A stretch of 64,000 bases of DNA, from the NCBI RefSeq assembly GCF_013868155.1, contig NZ_JACEOG010000002.1, positions 310,001 through 374,000 of the forward strand, written 5' to 3'. The notes beneath the pieces are model-generated. The model made no database searches. It was not told the DNA's origin and saw only the letters and a list, made by a program, of their open reading frames with translations. The stretch is from Aeromicrobium phoceense (GTDB taxonomy: Bacteria; Actinomycetota; Actinomycetes; Propionibacteriales; Nocardioidaceae). A program made the position numbers and the translations under genes. The first letter of the stretch is position 1, and every line of letters begins with the position of its first letter. Positions 49,989-59,039 of the stretch are shown in pieces.

Positions 49989-51188
49989 TCAGTCGCCCTT
50001 CACGTTGACGATCTGGCGAAGGGTGTGCCGGATCTCGACAAGATCCTTGGCATCCTCCATCACCACGTCGATGTCCTTGTAGGCCGCGGGGATCTCGTCG
50101 ATGAACGCATCGGTGTCGCGGTACTCGATGCCGACCATCGCGGTCCTGAGGTCTTCTGCGGTGAACGTCTTGCGCGCCTTGGACCGCGAGTACTCACGGC
50201 CGGCACCGTGCGGGCTGCTGTTGAGTGACAGCGCGTTGCCCTTGCCGACGACGACGTAGGAGCGCGTTCCCATGGAGCCGGGGATGAGCCCGGGCGTTCC
50301 CTCGGACGCGTCGATCGCGCCCTTGCGGCTCAACCAGACCTCCTTGCCCCAGTGCTGTTCCTTCGTCGTGTAGTTGTGGTGGCAGTTGATCTCCTCCAGG
50401 CGCTCCAGCTCGGCGAACGAGCCGTGGGCGCTGCTCGCGCCCAGCCAGTCGTCGAACGAGGCGACCACGCGATCCATCATCTCCTCGCGGTTCAGCAGCG
50501 CGAACTCCTGCGCCCACCGAAGCTCGCTGATGTACGCCCAGAACTCCTCCGTGCCTTCGACGAGGTAGGCCAGGTCGGGATGAGGTAGGTCGATCCACCA
50601 CTTCCGACAGAGGTCCTGAGCCACTTTGATGTGGTGCTGGGCGATCTTGTTGCCGACGCCACGCGAGCCCGAGTGCAGGAACAGCCAGACCGTGTCGACC
50701 TCGTCGAGGCTGACCTCGATGAAGTGGTTGCCAGAGCCGAGGGTGCCCAGCTGCATGTCCCAGTTCGTGGCGAAGTGCCCCTTGCCGCTCAGGCCGATCT
50801 CGTCGGCCTTCTGGCCGAGTGCGTTGACCCGATCCTCGGTGTGCTTGCCGAAGTACTCGGTGTTGTAGTTGCCGGCGGACAGCGGGATGGCCCGCTCGAT
50901 GCGCTCACGCAGGCCCCGGAGCGGGATGCCCGCGATGTCGCTGGAGCGGAACTGCGTACGGACGGCGATCATGCCGCAGCCGATGTCGACGCCGACCGCC
51001 GCGGGAATGATCGCGCCCAGCGTCGGGATCACGCTGCCCACCGTCGCGCCCTTGCCGAGGTGGGCGTCGGGCATGAGGGCGAGGTGCGGATGGATGAACG
51101 GCATCCTGCTCGTCATCTCGGCCTGCGCGCGCGTCTCCTCTTCGAGGATGGACGCCCAGTTCATGAATCGCTTGCTGATCCGCTCCAC
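49989..51188 (-). CDS. rtcB: RNA-splicing ligase RtcB
   Basis: RtcB joins RNA 2',3'-cyclic or 3'-phosphate ends to 5'-hydroxyl ends with GTP and Mn, repairing or splicing RNA such as cleaved tRNA. The 399-residue protein has the metal motifs MPDAHLGKGATVGSVIPT and GVDIGCGMIAVRT, LGSGNHFIE, LHSGSRGVGNKIA and the guanylylated histidine in SPHGAGREYSRSKA. GTG at 51188 follows GGGAG by eight bases; the upstream frame is antisense. It sits directly after two tRNA genes on the opposite strand. Operon partners such as rtcA or rtcR are absent. Confidence 0.95.
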   Translation of the reverse strand: MERISKRFMNWASILEEETRAQAEMTSRMPFIHPHLALMPDAHLGKGATVGSVIPTLGAIIPAAVGVDIGCGMIAVRTQFRSSDIAGIPLRGLRERIERAIPLSAGNYNTEYFGKHTEDRVNALGQKADEIGLSGKGHFATNWDMQLGTLGSGNHFIEVSLDEVDTVWLFLHSGSRGVGNKIAQHHIKVAQDLCRKWWIDLPHPDLAYLVEGTEEFWAYISELRWAQEFALLNREEMMDRVVASFDDWLGASSAHGSFAELERLEEINCHHNYTTKEQHWGKEVWLSRKGAIDASEGTPGLIPGSMGTRSYVVVGKGNALSLNSSPHGAGREYSRSKARKTFTAEDLRTAMVGIEYRDTDAFIDEIPAAYKDIDVVMEDAKDLVEIRHTLRQIVNVKGD

Positions 51189-51317
51189 GGTGATCTCCCT
51201 CTTGGTCCCGAGCAAGCGTAGCCATGGTGCAGCGTTCACGGTGGTGCGCGGCGCACCGCGCTCGGCCGGAGGCTCACCGAACGCCGGGTGCTGCTGACTT
51301 CGGGCTGAGCGGCACGC

Positions 51318-51323
51318 CAAGAT
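51318..51323 (+). promoter_or_regulatory. -10-like CAAGAT of a leaderless gene
   Basis: CAAGAT ends six bases before the ATG at 51330. The match to the -10 consensus is weak, but the spacing equals that of the other leaderless genes. Confidence 0.3.
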
Positions 51324-51329
51324 GGGCGC

Positions 51330-51776
51330 ATGACGCGTGAAGCCGCCCTGTTCGACCTGGACGGCACCTTGTGCGACACGTCGGGCATCGACCACCTCGT
51401 GACCGGTGAGGATGCGGACTACCGGGCGTTCCACGCGGCCGCGGCCGGATGCCCGCCGCGCTCCGACGTCCTGGAGGCCCTCGAGGACGCGCGTACCCGG
51501 GGACTGGCGGTCGTGCTGTGGACCGGCCGCGAGTTCATCTGGCGCGACCTGACGCTCGACTGGCTCGACCTCCACGGCATCGCCCACGACGGGCTCTACA
51601 TGCGCTGGGCGGCCGACTACCGGCCCGCGACGGTCGTCAAGACCGCGCTGCTGGCTGACGTCGAGGACGACGGACTGCGGATCGTGGAGGCCTGGGAGGA
51701 CGACGCCGCCATCGTCGCGCTGCTGCGCGACGCGGGGGTCCCGACGGTCCACGAGGTCGGGGGAGCGGCCTCGTGA
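51330..51776 (+). CDS. HAD phosphatase resembling the polynucleotide 3'-phosphatase domain of T4 Pnkp
   Basis: The 148-residue protein has the HAD nucleophile motif LFDLDGTLCD, motif II VVLWTGREF, then DLTLDWLDLHGI and DGLYMRWAADYRPATVVKTALL, closing with IVEAWEDDAAIVALLRDAG. The TGRE motif, the helix DLTLDWL and the R..D..VK stretch mirror the T4 polynucleotide kinase phosphatase domain (SGRE, TRKWV, DDVVKEE). It therefore may remove 3'-phosphates from nucleic acid ends. It is divergent from rtcB with a 141-base gap. The family resemblance is from memory, and a generic HAD enzyme is possible. Confidence 0.75.
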   Translation: MTREAALFDLDGTLCDTSGIDHLVTGEDADYRAFHAAAAGCPPRSDVLEALEDARTRGLAVVLWTGREFIWRDLTLDWLDLHGIAHDGLYMRWAADYRPATVVKTALLADVEDDGLRIVEAWEDDAAIVALLRDAGVPTVHEVGGAAS

Positions 51777-51879
51777 ACGCGATTCGGCGCCCAGTCCTTG
51801 TCGCGGACCCCCGCATGGGCCACAATGGAGCCAGGTATCACCCGAGATCGCTGGGGAAGGCGCACCTAGGGAGGTACCG

Positions 51880-52407
51880 ATGAACACGGTGAATACGGTC
51901 CGATCCGGCACCCCACTGACGCGGGGTGTCCTTTTCGTGCACTCTTCGCCCTCGGCGTTGTGCGCCCACATCGAGTGGGCGGCAGCCGGAGTTCTGGGCG
52001 GCAAGGTCGATCTGGCCTGGACGCCCCAGCCTGCCGAGCCCGGAACCTACCGCGCCGAGCTGTCGTGGCAGGCCGCTGCCGGCACCGCCGCGTCCCTCGC
52101 CTCCGTGCTGCGCGGCTGGGACCTCCTGCGCTTCGAGATCACCGAGGAGCCCACCGCCACGAGCGAGGGCGCCCGCTACTCGTTCACGCCGAGGCTCGGC
52201 ATCTTCCACGCCATGACCGGGCTCCACGGCGACGTGCTCATCCCCGAGGACCGGATCAAGGCGTTCCGCGTCAAGGCCGCCCAGGGAGACATCTCGATGG
52301 ACGAGGCGCTCGACGGGCTGCTGGGCGTCAAGTGGGACGCCGAGCTGGAGCCGTTCCGTCAGGCCGGCGAGGGTGCGCCCGTCCGCTGGCTGCACCAGGT
52401 GATCTGA
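51880..52407 (+). CDS. DUF3145 family protein
   Basis: The 175-residue protein contains TRGVLFVHSSPSALCAHIEWAAAGVLGG, FHAMTGLHGDVLIPEDRIKAF and LDGLLGVKWDAELEPFRQAGEGAPVRWLHQVI, which fit the DUF3145 family confined to actinobacteria. Its function is unknown; it has no membrane or signal segment. The ATG at 51880 follows AGGGAGG by eight bases. It is convergent with the next gene, seven bases between stops. Confidence 0.85.
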   Translation: MNTVNTVRSGTPLTRGVLFVHSSPSALCAHIEWAAAGVLGGKVDLAWTPQPAEPGTYRAELSWQAAAGTAASLASVLRGWDLLRFEITEEPTATSEGARYSFTPRLGIFHAMTGLHGDVLIPEDRIKAFRVKAAQGDISMDEALDGLLGVKWDAELEPFRQAGEGAPVRWLHQVI

Positions 52408-52414
52408 GGCTCGC

Positions 52415-52927
52415 TCAGCCGATCGTGACGGTGATGTCGGGCGTGGAGTCGCCCGACGACTTGTCGGTGACCCGGAACTTCCGCTCGCCGGTGCGCGACG
52501 TGTAGATCTTCGTCTCGAACCGCCCGCCGTCGCCGGCCGCGACGGTGACGGGGAAGTCGTCCCACGGTCCGTCGCCGTCCTTGACCTGGATCTGCAGCTG
52601 AGCGCCCTTGTCGGCGGTGGGCAGGACGCCCACGATGTCGAAGCGCTCGCCCGGGGCCGCACGGTTGCCCGCGACCGGCGTCAGCTTGGGCTTGGGGCCC
52701 TGGTCCTCCGCTTCCGGCTCCGGCGTGGGAGTCGGTGTGGGGGTGGGTGCCGTCGTCGGCTCGCTGGTGGGCGCCGCCAGGGGAGGTAGGTCAGCCGACG
52801 TGACGCCGGTGGCGGTCAGGCCGCCCGCCGCGAAGAGTCCGATCCCGACGCCGAGGGCCACGCCGATGAGTGCGAGCCAGCCGAAGGCGCGCGCAGCGGG
52901 ATGGCGCAGGTCGGGTCGAGACGTCAC
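52415..52927 (-). CDS. Membrane-anchored secreted protein with a Pro/Thr-rich linker
   Basis: The 170-residue protein has one membrane segment (FGWLALIGVALGVGIGLFAAGGL at about 15-37), an extracytoplasmic PTPTPTPE-type linker, and a C-terminal beta-rich domain (about 80-170: GERFDIVGVLPTADKGAQLQIQV, SRTGERKFRVTDKSSG) resembling a small Ig-like fold. The GTG at 52927 is preceded by TAGACT six bases upstream. The function is unknown. Confidence 0.6.
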   Translation of the reverse strand: MTSRPDLRHPAARAFGWLALIGVALGVGIGLFAAGGLTATGVTSADLPPLAAPTSEPTTAPTPTPTPTPEPEAEDQGPKPKLTPVAGNRAAPGERFDIVGVLPTADKGAQLQIQVKDGDGPWDDFPVTVAAGDGGRFETKIYTSRTGERKFRVTDKSSGDSTPDITVTIG

Positions 52928-52933
52928 ACCCGA

Positions 52934-52939
52934 AGTCTA
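52934..52939 (-). promoter_or_regulatory. -10 element TAGACT of a leaderless gene
   Basis: TAGACT on the minus strand ends six bases before the GTG at 52927. The divergent -10 for the hydrolase gene is 35 bases away. Confidence 0.5.
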
Positions 52940-52974
52940 CGGGGCTTCTACGAGAAACCGGCGACGCCCTGACC

Positions 52975-52980
52975 TAGGAT
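52975..52980 (+). promoter_or_regulatory. -10 element TAGGAT of the leaderless hydrolase gene
   Basis: TAGGAT ends six bases before the ATG at 52987. Confidence 0.5.
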
Positions 52981-52986
52981 GAGCAG

Positions 52987-53958
52987 ATGGTGCTGCCCCC
53001 GGAGCGCGGAGCGGTGGACGACGTCGACTACGTCGTGGTCCACGGTTACCGCCGCGCCTACCGGATGCGCGGCTCGGGCCCGCCGCTGCTGCTGCTGCAC
53101 GGCATGGCGTGCGACTCCACCACATGGTTCCCCGTCATGGACCAGCTGGCCGAGCACTTCACGGTCATCGCCCCCGACCTGCTGGGCCACGGCGAGTCCG
53201 ACAAGCCCAACGCCGACTACTCGCTGGGCGGATTCGCGAACGGCATGCGCGACCTGCTGACGATCCTGGGCATCGACAAGGTCACCGTGGCCGGGCACAG
53301 CTTCGGCGGCGGCGTGGCGATGCAGTTCGCCTACCAGTTCCCCGAGCGCACGGAGCGCGTCGTGCTCGTCTCCAGCGGGGGACTGGGACCGGAGGTCACT
53401 CCGCTCATCCGCGCCCTCACCCTGCCGGGCGTGGGCCTCGGGATGCGCCTGGCCACGCTGAAGCCGTGGCGCGGTGGCGTCGCCGGCACGATGCGCGCCC
53501 TGTCCCGCGTGCCCGCCGCCCGCGACCTCGACGAGGTGGCCGCGATCTACGAGCGTCTGGCCGACCCCGCCACCACGCTGGCGATCCGTCGCCTGACGCG
53601 GACGGTGCTGGACTGGGACGGCCAGTTCGTCACGATGGCCGACCGCGCCTACCTGACCCGCCTGATGCCGCTGCTCGTCGTGTGGGGGCGCAACGACCGG
53701 GTCATCCCCGTCGAGCACGCCCAGCGCCTGCCGCTGATGGAGAACTCGCACGTGCACGTGTTCGAGGACTCCGGGCACTTCCCGCACAAGGACCATCCCG
53801 ACGAGTTCGCGCGCGTCGTGATCGACTTCTGCCGGATCCAGGCCCCGGCCCAGTACCACCGTGGCAAGTGGCGTGCGCTGCTGCGGCGCGGCGATCAGGC
53901 CGGGTTGGCCAGCGTGTCGCTCTCCGACGGACGTGAGTCGCCCTCCGCCGTGAGCTGA
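52987..53958 (+). CDS. Alpha/beta hydrolase
   Basis: The 323-residue protein has the alpha/beta hydrolase pattern: oxyanion loop LLLLHGMACDSTTW, nucleophile Ser105 in AGHSFGGG, acid in VWGRNDRVIP and histidine in EDSGHFPHKDHP. The lid region is roughly 130-200. Sequence style matches epoxide hydrolase or esterase-like members; the substrate is unknown. Its last 64 bases overlap the end of the convergent PAP2 gene, so one of the two C-termini may be mis-set or the overlap is real. Confidence 0.88.
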   Translation: MVLPPERGAVDDVDYVVVHGYRRAYRMRGSGPPLLLLHGMACDSTTWFPVMDQLAEHFTVIAPDLLGHGESDKPNADYSLGGFANGMRDLLTILGIDKVTVAGHSFGGGVAMQFAYQFPERTERVVLVSSGGLGPEVTPLIRALTLPGVGLGMRLATLKPWRGGVAGTMRALSRVPAARDLDEVAAIYERLADPATTLAIRRLTRTVLDWDGQFVTMADRAYLTRLMPLLVVWGRNDRVIPVEHAQRLPLMENSHVHVFEDSGHFPHKDHPDEFARVVIDFCRIQAPAQYHRGKWRALLRRGDQAGLASVSLSDGRESPSAVS

Positions 53959-54980
53959 AGCTTGTGGTGCCGCTGGTGCCAGAACCCGTTGCCCGTCGCC
54001 CACCCCGCGAGCGCCACCGAGATCCAGCCGATGAACGCTCCGGCGATGTCGTCGGCGATGAAGTGCCAGCCGAAGTAGATCGTGGCGATGACGGTGAGGA
54101 CGAAGTAGACCCACGCGGTGATCTGCAGGTAGCGCGGCTGGTCCGTGCGCTGGAAGAACAGCACCGCGGTCAGGGTGACCGAGACGTGCAGCGAGGCGAA
54201 CGCCCCGATGCCCCAGATGGGAGCCTGCGTGGGGTTCTCGTAGTTCTGTGCCGCGTTCACGAACAGCGAGTACTGCAGCTGGGTGACGCCCGTGGTGGGC
54301 AGGTCGTCGAACAGGGTGGCGGCGGAGTAGGCCGGACCAAGCGAGGGGAAGACGTAGTACGCCGCCGCGCCCAGCACCCAGTTCAGCGACAGGGCCGTGG
54401 CGTACCAGGCGCCGAGCGAGAAGTCCTTGTTGAGCACCAGGAAGGCGGCCAGCGTGACCGGGATCAGCGGCAGGTAGCTGACGTAGACCGTGGCCAGGAT
54501 CTGGGCGGCGAAGCCGGTGCCCAGGACGCTGTGCAGGATGTCCGCCGGGTGGTTGCCGAACATCAGCCAGTAGTCCCAGCGCGACAGCATGGTGTCGAAG
54601 TTGACGCCCTCGCGCACCGTGGGCAGGAAGCCCTTGATGTTCCGGTAGCTGACGTAGCAGATGTAGAACGTCAACAGGCCCGTGGCGATGTGGAACACCC
54701 GGTTCCACGACCACTCGTCGCGAACGATGTCCTTGACGCCGCGCCAGAAGTGACGCACGCCGGCGCGCCGCAACGCCATGGGCACGATGCCCAGGGCGAA
54801 GAACGCCAGTCCCATCACGGGCAGGCGCACGTACGCGGGGCCGAGGAAGCCCTCGGGGTCCTTCAGAGCGATGCCCAGACGGGCCGACATGACGATCGCC
54901 GTGATGCCGATGGCGGCCGCCAGGGCGACGCCGAAGGTGTACGGCCACGCGCGCAGCACGCCCCACCATCGTCCGAACAT
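53895..54980 (-). CDS. PAP2 superfamily membrane phosphatase/transferase
   Basis: The 361-residue integral membrane protein has about nine hydrophobic segments and the PAP2 motifs YYVFPSLGPAY, FASLHVSVTLTAVLFF (the His of motif 2) and YFGWHFIADDIAGAFIG (motif 3). Relatives include inositol phosphorylceramide synthase-like and phosphatidylinositol-related enzymes of actinobacteria, so a lipid headgroup reaction is plausible. The ATG at 54980 is preceded by TAGACT seven bases upstream. The C-terminal tail overlaps the hydrolase gene by 64 bases. Confidence 0.85.
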   Translation of the reverse strand: MFGRWWGVLRAWPYTFGVALAAAIGITAIVMSARLGIALKDPEGFLGPAYVRLPVMGLAFFALGIVPMALRRAGVRHFWRGVKDIVRDEWSWNRVFHIATGLLTFYICYVSYRNIKGFLPTVREGVNFDTMLSRWDYWLMFGNHPADILHSVLGTGFAAQILATVYVSYLPLIPVTLAAFLVLNKDFSLGAWYATALSLNWVLGAAAYYVFPSLGPAYSAATLFDDLPTTGVTQLQYSLFVNAAQNYENPTQAPIWGIGAFASLHVSVTLTAVLFFQRTDQPRYLQITAWVYFVLTVIATIYFGWHFIADDIAGAFIGWISVALAGWATGNGFWHQRHHKLQLTAEGDSRPSESDTLANPA

Positions 54981-54987
54981 GCGGACC

Positions 54988-54993
54988 AGTCTA
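54988..54993 (-). promoter_or_regulatory. -10 element TAGACT of the leaderless PAP2 gene
   Basis: TAGACT on the minus strand ends seven bases before the ATG at 54980. Confidence 0.45.
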
Positions 54994-55037
54994 CGGCGCG
55001 CTCGCTGAGAGCATCCTGAGGTGTCGGCCCGTCCGGG

Positions 55038-57797
55038 TCAGGCGGGACTGCCCTCCTGCTTCACGCCTGCAACGGCAGTGGGATCGTCGATCCGCAGCGA
55101 GTCGAACGCCTCCTGGGCGACCTTCGGGTCGATGCGACCCTCACGCCCGAGCGACGCCAGCACCGCCACCACGATCGACTCGGCGTCGATCTGGAAGTAG
55201 CGGCGAGCACCCGCGCGGGTGTCGGCGAAGCCGAACCCGTCGGCACCCAGCGACATCCACGAGCCGGGGATCCAGCGCGAGATCTGGTCGGGGACGGCCC
55301 GCATGTAGTCGCTCACCGCGATGGTGGGTCCGCCCTCACCCAGCTTGGTGGCGATCCACGGGGTGCGCGGCTCCTCGCCCAGGTGGTTGAAGTTCCACCG
55401 CTCGGCCGACTCCGCGTCGCGGGCCAGCTCGTTCCACGACGTGACGGACCAGACCTCGGACGCGACGCCGTACTGCTCGGCCAGCGTGGCCTGCGCCTGG
55501 AGTGCCCACGGCACCGAGACGCCCGACGCCAGGATGCGGGCGGGGGAGTCGCCCTCGACCGGGGACGCGGCGTAGCGGTAGGCGCCCTTGAGGATGCCCT
55601 CGACGTCGACGCCCTCGGGCTCGGCCGGCTGGTTGATCGGCTCGTTGTAGACGGTCAGGTAGTAGATGACGTCCTCGCCGAAGCCGCTGGCCTCGTTGTC
55701 GCCGTCGCCGTACATCCGGCGCAGGCCGTCGCGCACGATGTGGGCGATCTCGAAGGCGTAGGCCGGGTCGTAGTGGACCACGGCGGGGTTCGTCCGGGCG
55801 ATCAGCGGCGAGTGGCCGTCGGCGTGCTGCAGGCCCTCGCCGGTGAGCGTGGTGCGGCCGGCGGTGGCGCCCAGGAGGAATCCCCGGGACAGCTGGTCGG
55901 CCATGGCCCAGAACGAGTCACCGGTGCGCTGGAACCCGAACATCGAGTAGAAGAGGTAGACCGGGATCATCGGCTCGCCGTGCGTGGCGTAGGCGCTGCC
56001 CGCGGCGATCGCCGAGGCGGCGGCACCGGCCTCGCTGATCCCCTCGTGCAGCAGCTGACCCTTCTCGCTCTCCTTGTACGCCAGCAGCAGCTTGCGGTCG
56101 ACCGACTCGTACGTCTGGCCGTGCGGGCTGTAGATCTTCGCCGACGGGAACATCGAGTCCATGCCGAACGTGCGGTACTCGTCGGGCGCGATCGGCACGA
56201 TGCGCTGACCGATCTGCTTGTCCTTCATCAGCTCGCGCAGCAGTCGCACGAACGCCATCGTCGTGGCGATCTGCTGCTTGCCCGAGCCCTTGCGCAGGTC
56301 GGCGTACGCGTCGTCCTGCGGCAGGTCGAGCGGCTTCGCCCGCACGATGCGCGAGGGCAGCGAGCCGCCCAGCTCGCGGCGACGCTCGAGCATGTAGCGG
56401 ATGTCCTCGTGGTCGGCGCCGGGGTGGTAGTACGGCGCGCCGTCGGGGGAGTCGATCTGCTCGTCGGTGATCGGGATGCGCAGACGGTCGCGGAAGGTCT
56501 TCAGGTCCTCGTTCGTCAGCTTCTTCATCTGGTGCGTGGCGTTGCGCGCCATGAACGACTCGAGCAGCCAGCCCTTGATCGTGTGCGCGAGGATGACCGT
56601 CGGCTGGCCCTTGTGCTTCGTGGCCGACTCGAATGCGGCGTAGACCTTGCGGTAGTCGTGGCCACCACGCGCCAGCTTCTCGATGTCCTCGTCCGACAGG
56701 TGCTCGACGATCTTCGCCAGCTCCGGGTCGGGGCCGAAGAAGTGCTCGCGGTTGTAGGCGCCCGTCTCGATCGAGAGGGTCTGGAACTCGCCGTCGGGCA
56801 CGCGGTTCATCTGGTTGACCAGGGCGCCGGTGGTGTCGCGCGTGAGCAGGTCGTCCCACTCGCGCCCCCACACCACCTTGATGACGTTCCAGCCGGCGCC
56901 GAGGAAGAACGACTCCAGCTCCTGCATGACCTTGCCGTTGCCGCGGACCGGGCCGTCGAGCTGCTGGAGGTTGCAGTTGACGACGAACGTGAGGTTGTCG
57001 AGCTGCTCGCGCGCGGCCAGGCCGATCGCGCCGAGCGACTCGGGCTCGCCCATCTCGCCGTCGCCCAAGAACGTCCAGACGTGCTGGTCGCTGGTGTCCT
57101 TGATGCCGCGGTTCTGCAGGTAGCGGTTGAACCGCGCCTGGTAGATCGAGTTGATCGCCGCGAGGCCCATCGAGACCGTGGGGAACTCCCAGTAGTCGCT
57201 CATCAGCCGCGGGTGCGGGTAGGACGGCAGGCCCTTGCCCTCGCCCTGCGACTTCTCCTGGCGGAAGTTGTTGAGCGCCGACTCGTCGAACCGGCCCTCG
57301 AGGAACGAGCGCGCGTAGATGCCCGGCGCCGCGTGGCCCTGGTAATAGATCTGGTCGCCGCCGCCGGGGTGGTCCTTGCCCTTGAAGAAGTGGTTGAAGC
57401 CGACCTCGTAGAGGCTCGCCGCCGACTGGTACGTGGCGATGTGGCCACCGACGCCGAGGCCGGGGCGGTTCGCGCGCGACACCATCACCGCGGCGTTCCA
57501 GCGGATGTAGGAGCGGATGCGCCGCTCGATGTCCTCGTCGCCGGGGAAGTCGGGCTCCCGCTCGGGCGGGATGGTGTTGATGAAGTCGCTGCTGCGCAGC
57601 GCGGGGATGCCGACGGCCCGCTCGCGGGAGCGCTCGAGCATGCGCAGCATCACGTACCGCGCGCGGTCGCGTCCGCGTTCGTCGACCATCTGGTCGAGCG
57701 AGCTGAGCCAGTCCTGCGTCTCGTCGGGATCGACGTCGGGCAGCTGTGTGGGCATGCCCCCGTGGATGATGGGGCGGTCGGGGCCGGATGAGGCCAT
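55038..57797 (-). CDS. aceE: Pyruvate dehydrogenase E1 component (homodimeric)
   Basis: AceE decarboxylates pyruvate with thiamine diphosphate and passes the acetyl group to E2. The 919-residue single chain is the homodimeric form used by actinobacteria. The ThDP motif spans [15 protein letters not shown] to NCNLQQLDG. Other blocks are [47 protein letters not shown] and [10 protein letters not shown]. The ATG at 57797 has GGGAG upstream. It is a lone gene, divergent from DUF3052; E2 and E3 are elsewhere. Confidence 0.97.
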   Translation of the reverse strand: MASSGPDRPIIHGGMPTQLPDVDPDETQDWLSSLDQMVDERGRDRARYVMLRMLERSRERAVGIPALRSSDFINTIPPEREPDFPGDEDIERRIRSYIRWNAAVMVSRANRPGLGVGGHIATYQSAASLYEVGFNHFFKGKDHPGGGDQIYYQGHAAPGIYARSFLEGRFDESALNNFRQEKSQGEGKGLPSYPHPRLMSDYWEFPTVSMGLAAINSIYQARFNRYLQNRGIKDTSDQHVWTFLGDGEMGEPESLGAIGLAAREQLDNLTFVVNCNLQQLDGPVRGNGKVMQELESFFLGAGWNVIKVVWGREWDDLLTRDTTGALVNQMNRVPDGEFQTLSIETGAYNREHFFGPDPELAKIVEHLSDEDIEKLARGGHDYRKVYAAFESATKHKGQPTVILAHTIKGWLLESFMARNATHQMKKLTNEDLKTFRDRLRIPITDEQIDSPDGAPYYHPGADHEDIRYMLERRRELGGSLPSRIVRAKPLDLPQDDAYADLRKGSGKQQIATTMAFVRLLRELMKDKQIGQRIVPIAPDEYRTFGMDSMFPSAKIYSPHGQTYESVDRKLLLAYKESEKGQLLHEGISEAGAAASAIAAGSAYATHGEPMIPVYLFYSMFGFQRTGDSFWAMADQLSRGFLLGATAGRTTLTGEGLQHADGHSPLIARTNPAVVHYDPAYAFEIAHIVRDGLRRMYGDGDNEASGFGEDVIYYLTVYNEPINQPAEPEGVDVEGILKGAYRYAASPVEGDSPARILASGVSVPWALQAQATLAEQYGVASEVWSVTSWNELARDAESAERWNFNHLGEEPRTPWIATKLGEGGPTIAVSDYMRAVPDQISRWIPGSWMSLGADGFGFADTRAGARRYFQIDAESIVVAVLASLGREGRIDPKVAQEAFDSLRIDDPTAVAGVKQEGSPA

Positions 57798-57914
57798 GGT
57801 GCACTCCCTGGGGTGTCGGGATGGACCCTTCCATCAAACCACCCGGAGTTCGCTAGTGTGAGTCCGGCAAGCAACCGATAGGCCTTACTGAGCAGTAGGG
57901 CAGAAGGAGGTGCG

Positions 57915-58301
57915 GTGGACGCGGGGAAGCTGGGCTTCGAACCTGACTCCGTCATCCAGGAGCTCGGCTGGGACGAGGACACCGACGAGGAATTGCGGTC
58001 GGCGATCGAGTCCCACACGGGCAACGAACTGGTGGACGGCGATGTCGGCGAGGTCGTCGACGGCGTGATCCTGTGGTGGCGCGAGGACGACGGCGACCTG
58101 ACGGACGCACTCGTCGACGCGACGCAGGACGTCGCCGAGGGGGGATCCGTGTGGCTGCTGACCCCCAAGGTCGGCCGGGACGGACACGTCTCCGGCGCTG
58201 ACATCGGTGAGGCTGCCCCCATTGCGGGTCTGTCGATCACCACCACCTCCGCTGTCGGTCCGAACTGGGTCGCCACCAAGCTCTCGACGCACAAGCGATG
58301 A
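57915..58301 (+). CDS. DUF3052 family protein
   Basis: The 128-residue acidic protein, DAGKLGFEPDSVIQELGWDEDTDEELR at the start and VWLLTPKVGRDGHV in the middle, fits DUF3052, found in actinobacteria beside aceE and a peroxiredoxin. GTG at 57915 follows AAGGAGGT by a short spacer. A palindromic TACTG-AG-CAGTA (57886-57897) lies in its leader. It overlaps the peroxiredoxin gene by four bases. The function is unknown. Confidence 0.88.
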   Translation: MDAGKLGFEPDSVIQELGWDEDTDEELRSAIESHTGNELVDGDVGEVVDGVILWWREDDGDLTDALVDATQDVAEGGSVWLLTPKVGRDGHVSGADIGEAAPIAGLSITTTSAVGPNWVATKLSTHKR

Positions 58302-58762
58302 GCGCGCTCGTCGAGGTCGGCTCCGCCGCACCGGACTTCACGCTCAAGAACCAGCACGGCGAGGACGTCTCGCTGTCGGGGCTGCGTGGGCGGAACGTGC
58401 TCGTCGTGTTCTACCCCTTCGCCTTCAGCGGCATCTGCACCGGCGAGCTGTGCGAGATCCGCGACAACCTGGCCGTGTTCAACGACGCCGACGCCGAGGT
58501 GCTGGCCGTCTCGTGCGACCCGATGTTCGCGCTGAGGGCCTGGGCGGACCAGGACGGCTACGACTTCAGCCTGCTGAGCGACTTCTGGCCGCACGGCGCG
58601 GTGGCGAAGGCCTACGGCATCTTCGAGGAGGGTCCCGGCGCCGCCGCGCGGGGCACCTACCTCATCGATCGCGAGGGCATCGTGCGCTGGAAGGTCGAGA
58701 ACGGACTCGGTCAGGCTCGGGATCTCTCTGCGTACCGTGAGGCACTTGCGTCACACGGCTGA
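58298..58762 (+). CDS. Peroxiredoxin, AhpE-like with a second cysteine
   Basis: The 154-residue thiol peroxidase reduces hydrogen peroxide and organic peroxides. The peroxidatic Cys47 is in PFAFSGICTGELCEIRD, the AhpE-type loop. Cys52, five residues later, is where BCP/PrxQ enzymes keep their resolving cysteine; mycobacterial AhpE has no cysteine there. VSCDPMFALRAWAD and the dimer strand follow. It overlaps DUF3052 by ATGA. A strong hairpin terminator lies about 80 bases downstream. Confidence 0.9.
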   Translation: MSALVEVGSAAPDFTLKNQHGEDVSLSGLRGRNVLVVFYPFAFSGICTGELCEIRDNLAVFNDADAEVLAVSCDPMFALRAWADQDGYDFSLLSDFWPHGAVAKAYGIFEEGPGAAARGTYLIDREGIVRWKVENGLGQARDLSAYREALASHG

Positions 58763-58840
58763 GTTCTGAGCAAATTTTCAGGGCGGAACGCGGGGAAATC
58801 ACTCACGTCGGCCATGGGGATCTGGTTTGATAGGACTACC

Positions 58841-58880
58841 GCGCCGCCGGGGACCCGAGACCCCGGCGGCGCGGCTTTTC
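58841..58880 (+). terminator. Strong intrinsic terminator
   Basis: GCGCCGCCGGGG (58841-58852) pairs perfectly with CCCCGGCGGCGC (58861-58872) over an 8-base loop, and GGCTTTTC follows. It ends the DUF3052-peroxiredoxin unit and insulates the tRNA gene. Confidence 0.85.
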
Positions 58881-58943
58881 TGTGCATGGGCTCGGCACGG
58901 GGTCGTTGCGTTACCGTTCTCGTGCACTCGACGCGTGCAGACG

Positions 58944-59020
58944 GGGCGAATAGCTCAGTTGGTCAGAGCATCCGGTTTACACCCGGAAGGTCGGGGGTTC
59001 GAGCCCCTCTTCGCCCACCA
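58944..59020 (+). tRNA. tRNA-Val (TAC)
   Basis: The acceptor GGGCGAA pairs with TTCGCCC (59010-59016). The D stem is GCTC/GAGC and the anticodon stem TCCGG/CCGGA encloses TTTACAC, with anticodon TAC at 58978-58980. The T arm is GGGGG-TTCGAGC-CCCTC (one G.T pair). CCA is encoded at 59018-59020. The small VOC gene starts 20 bases later. Confidence 0.95.
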
Positions 59021-59039
59021 TCGGTGGCAGTCTGGGTCC

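Noticed and set aside
49989-52004. rtcB frame extended to 671 residues
   Set aside because: It is antisense to the HAD and DUF3145 genes; GTG at 51188 with GGGAG gives the family length.
58827-59039. N-terminal extension of the VOC protein
   Set aside because: It includes the whole tRNA-Val gene; the ATG at 59040 begins the VOC fold.
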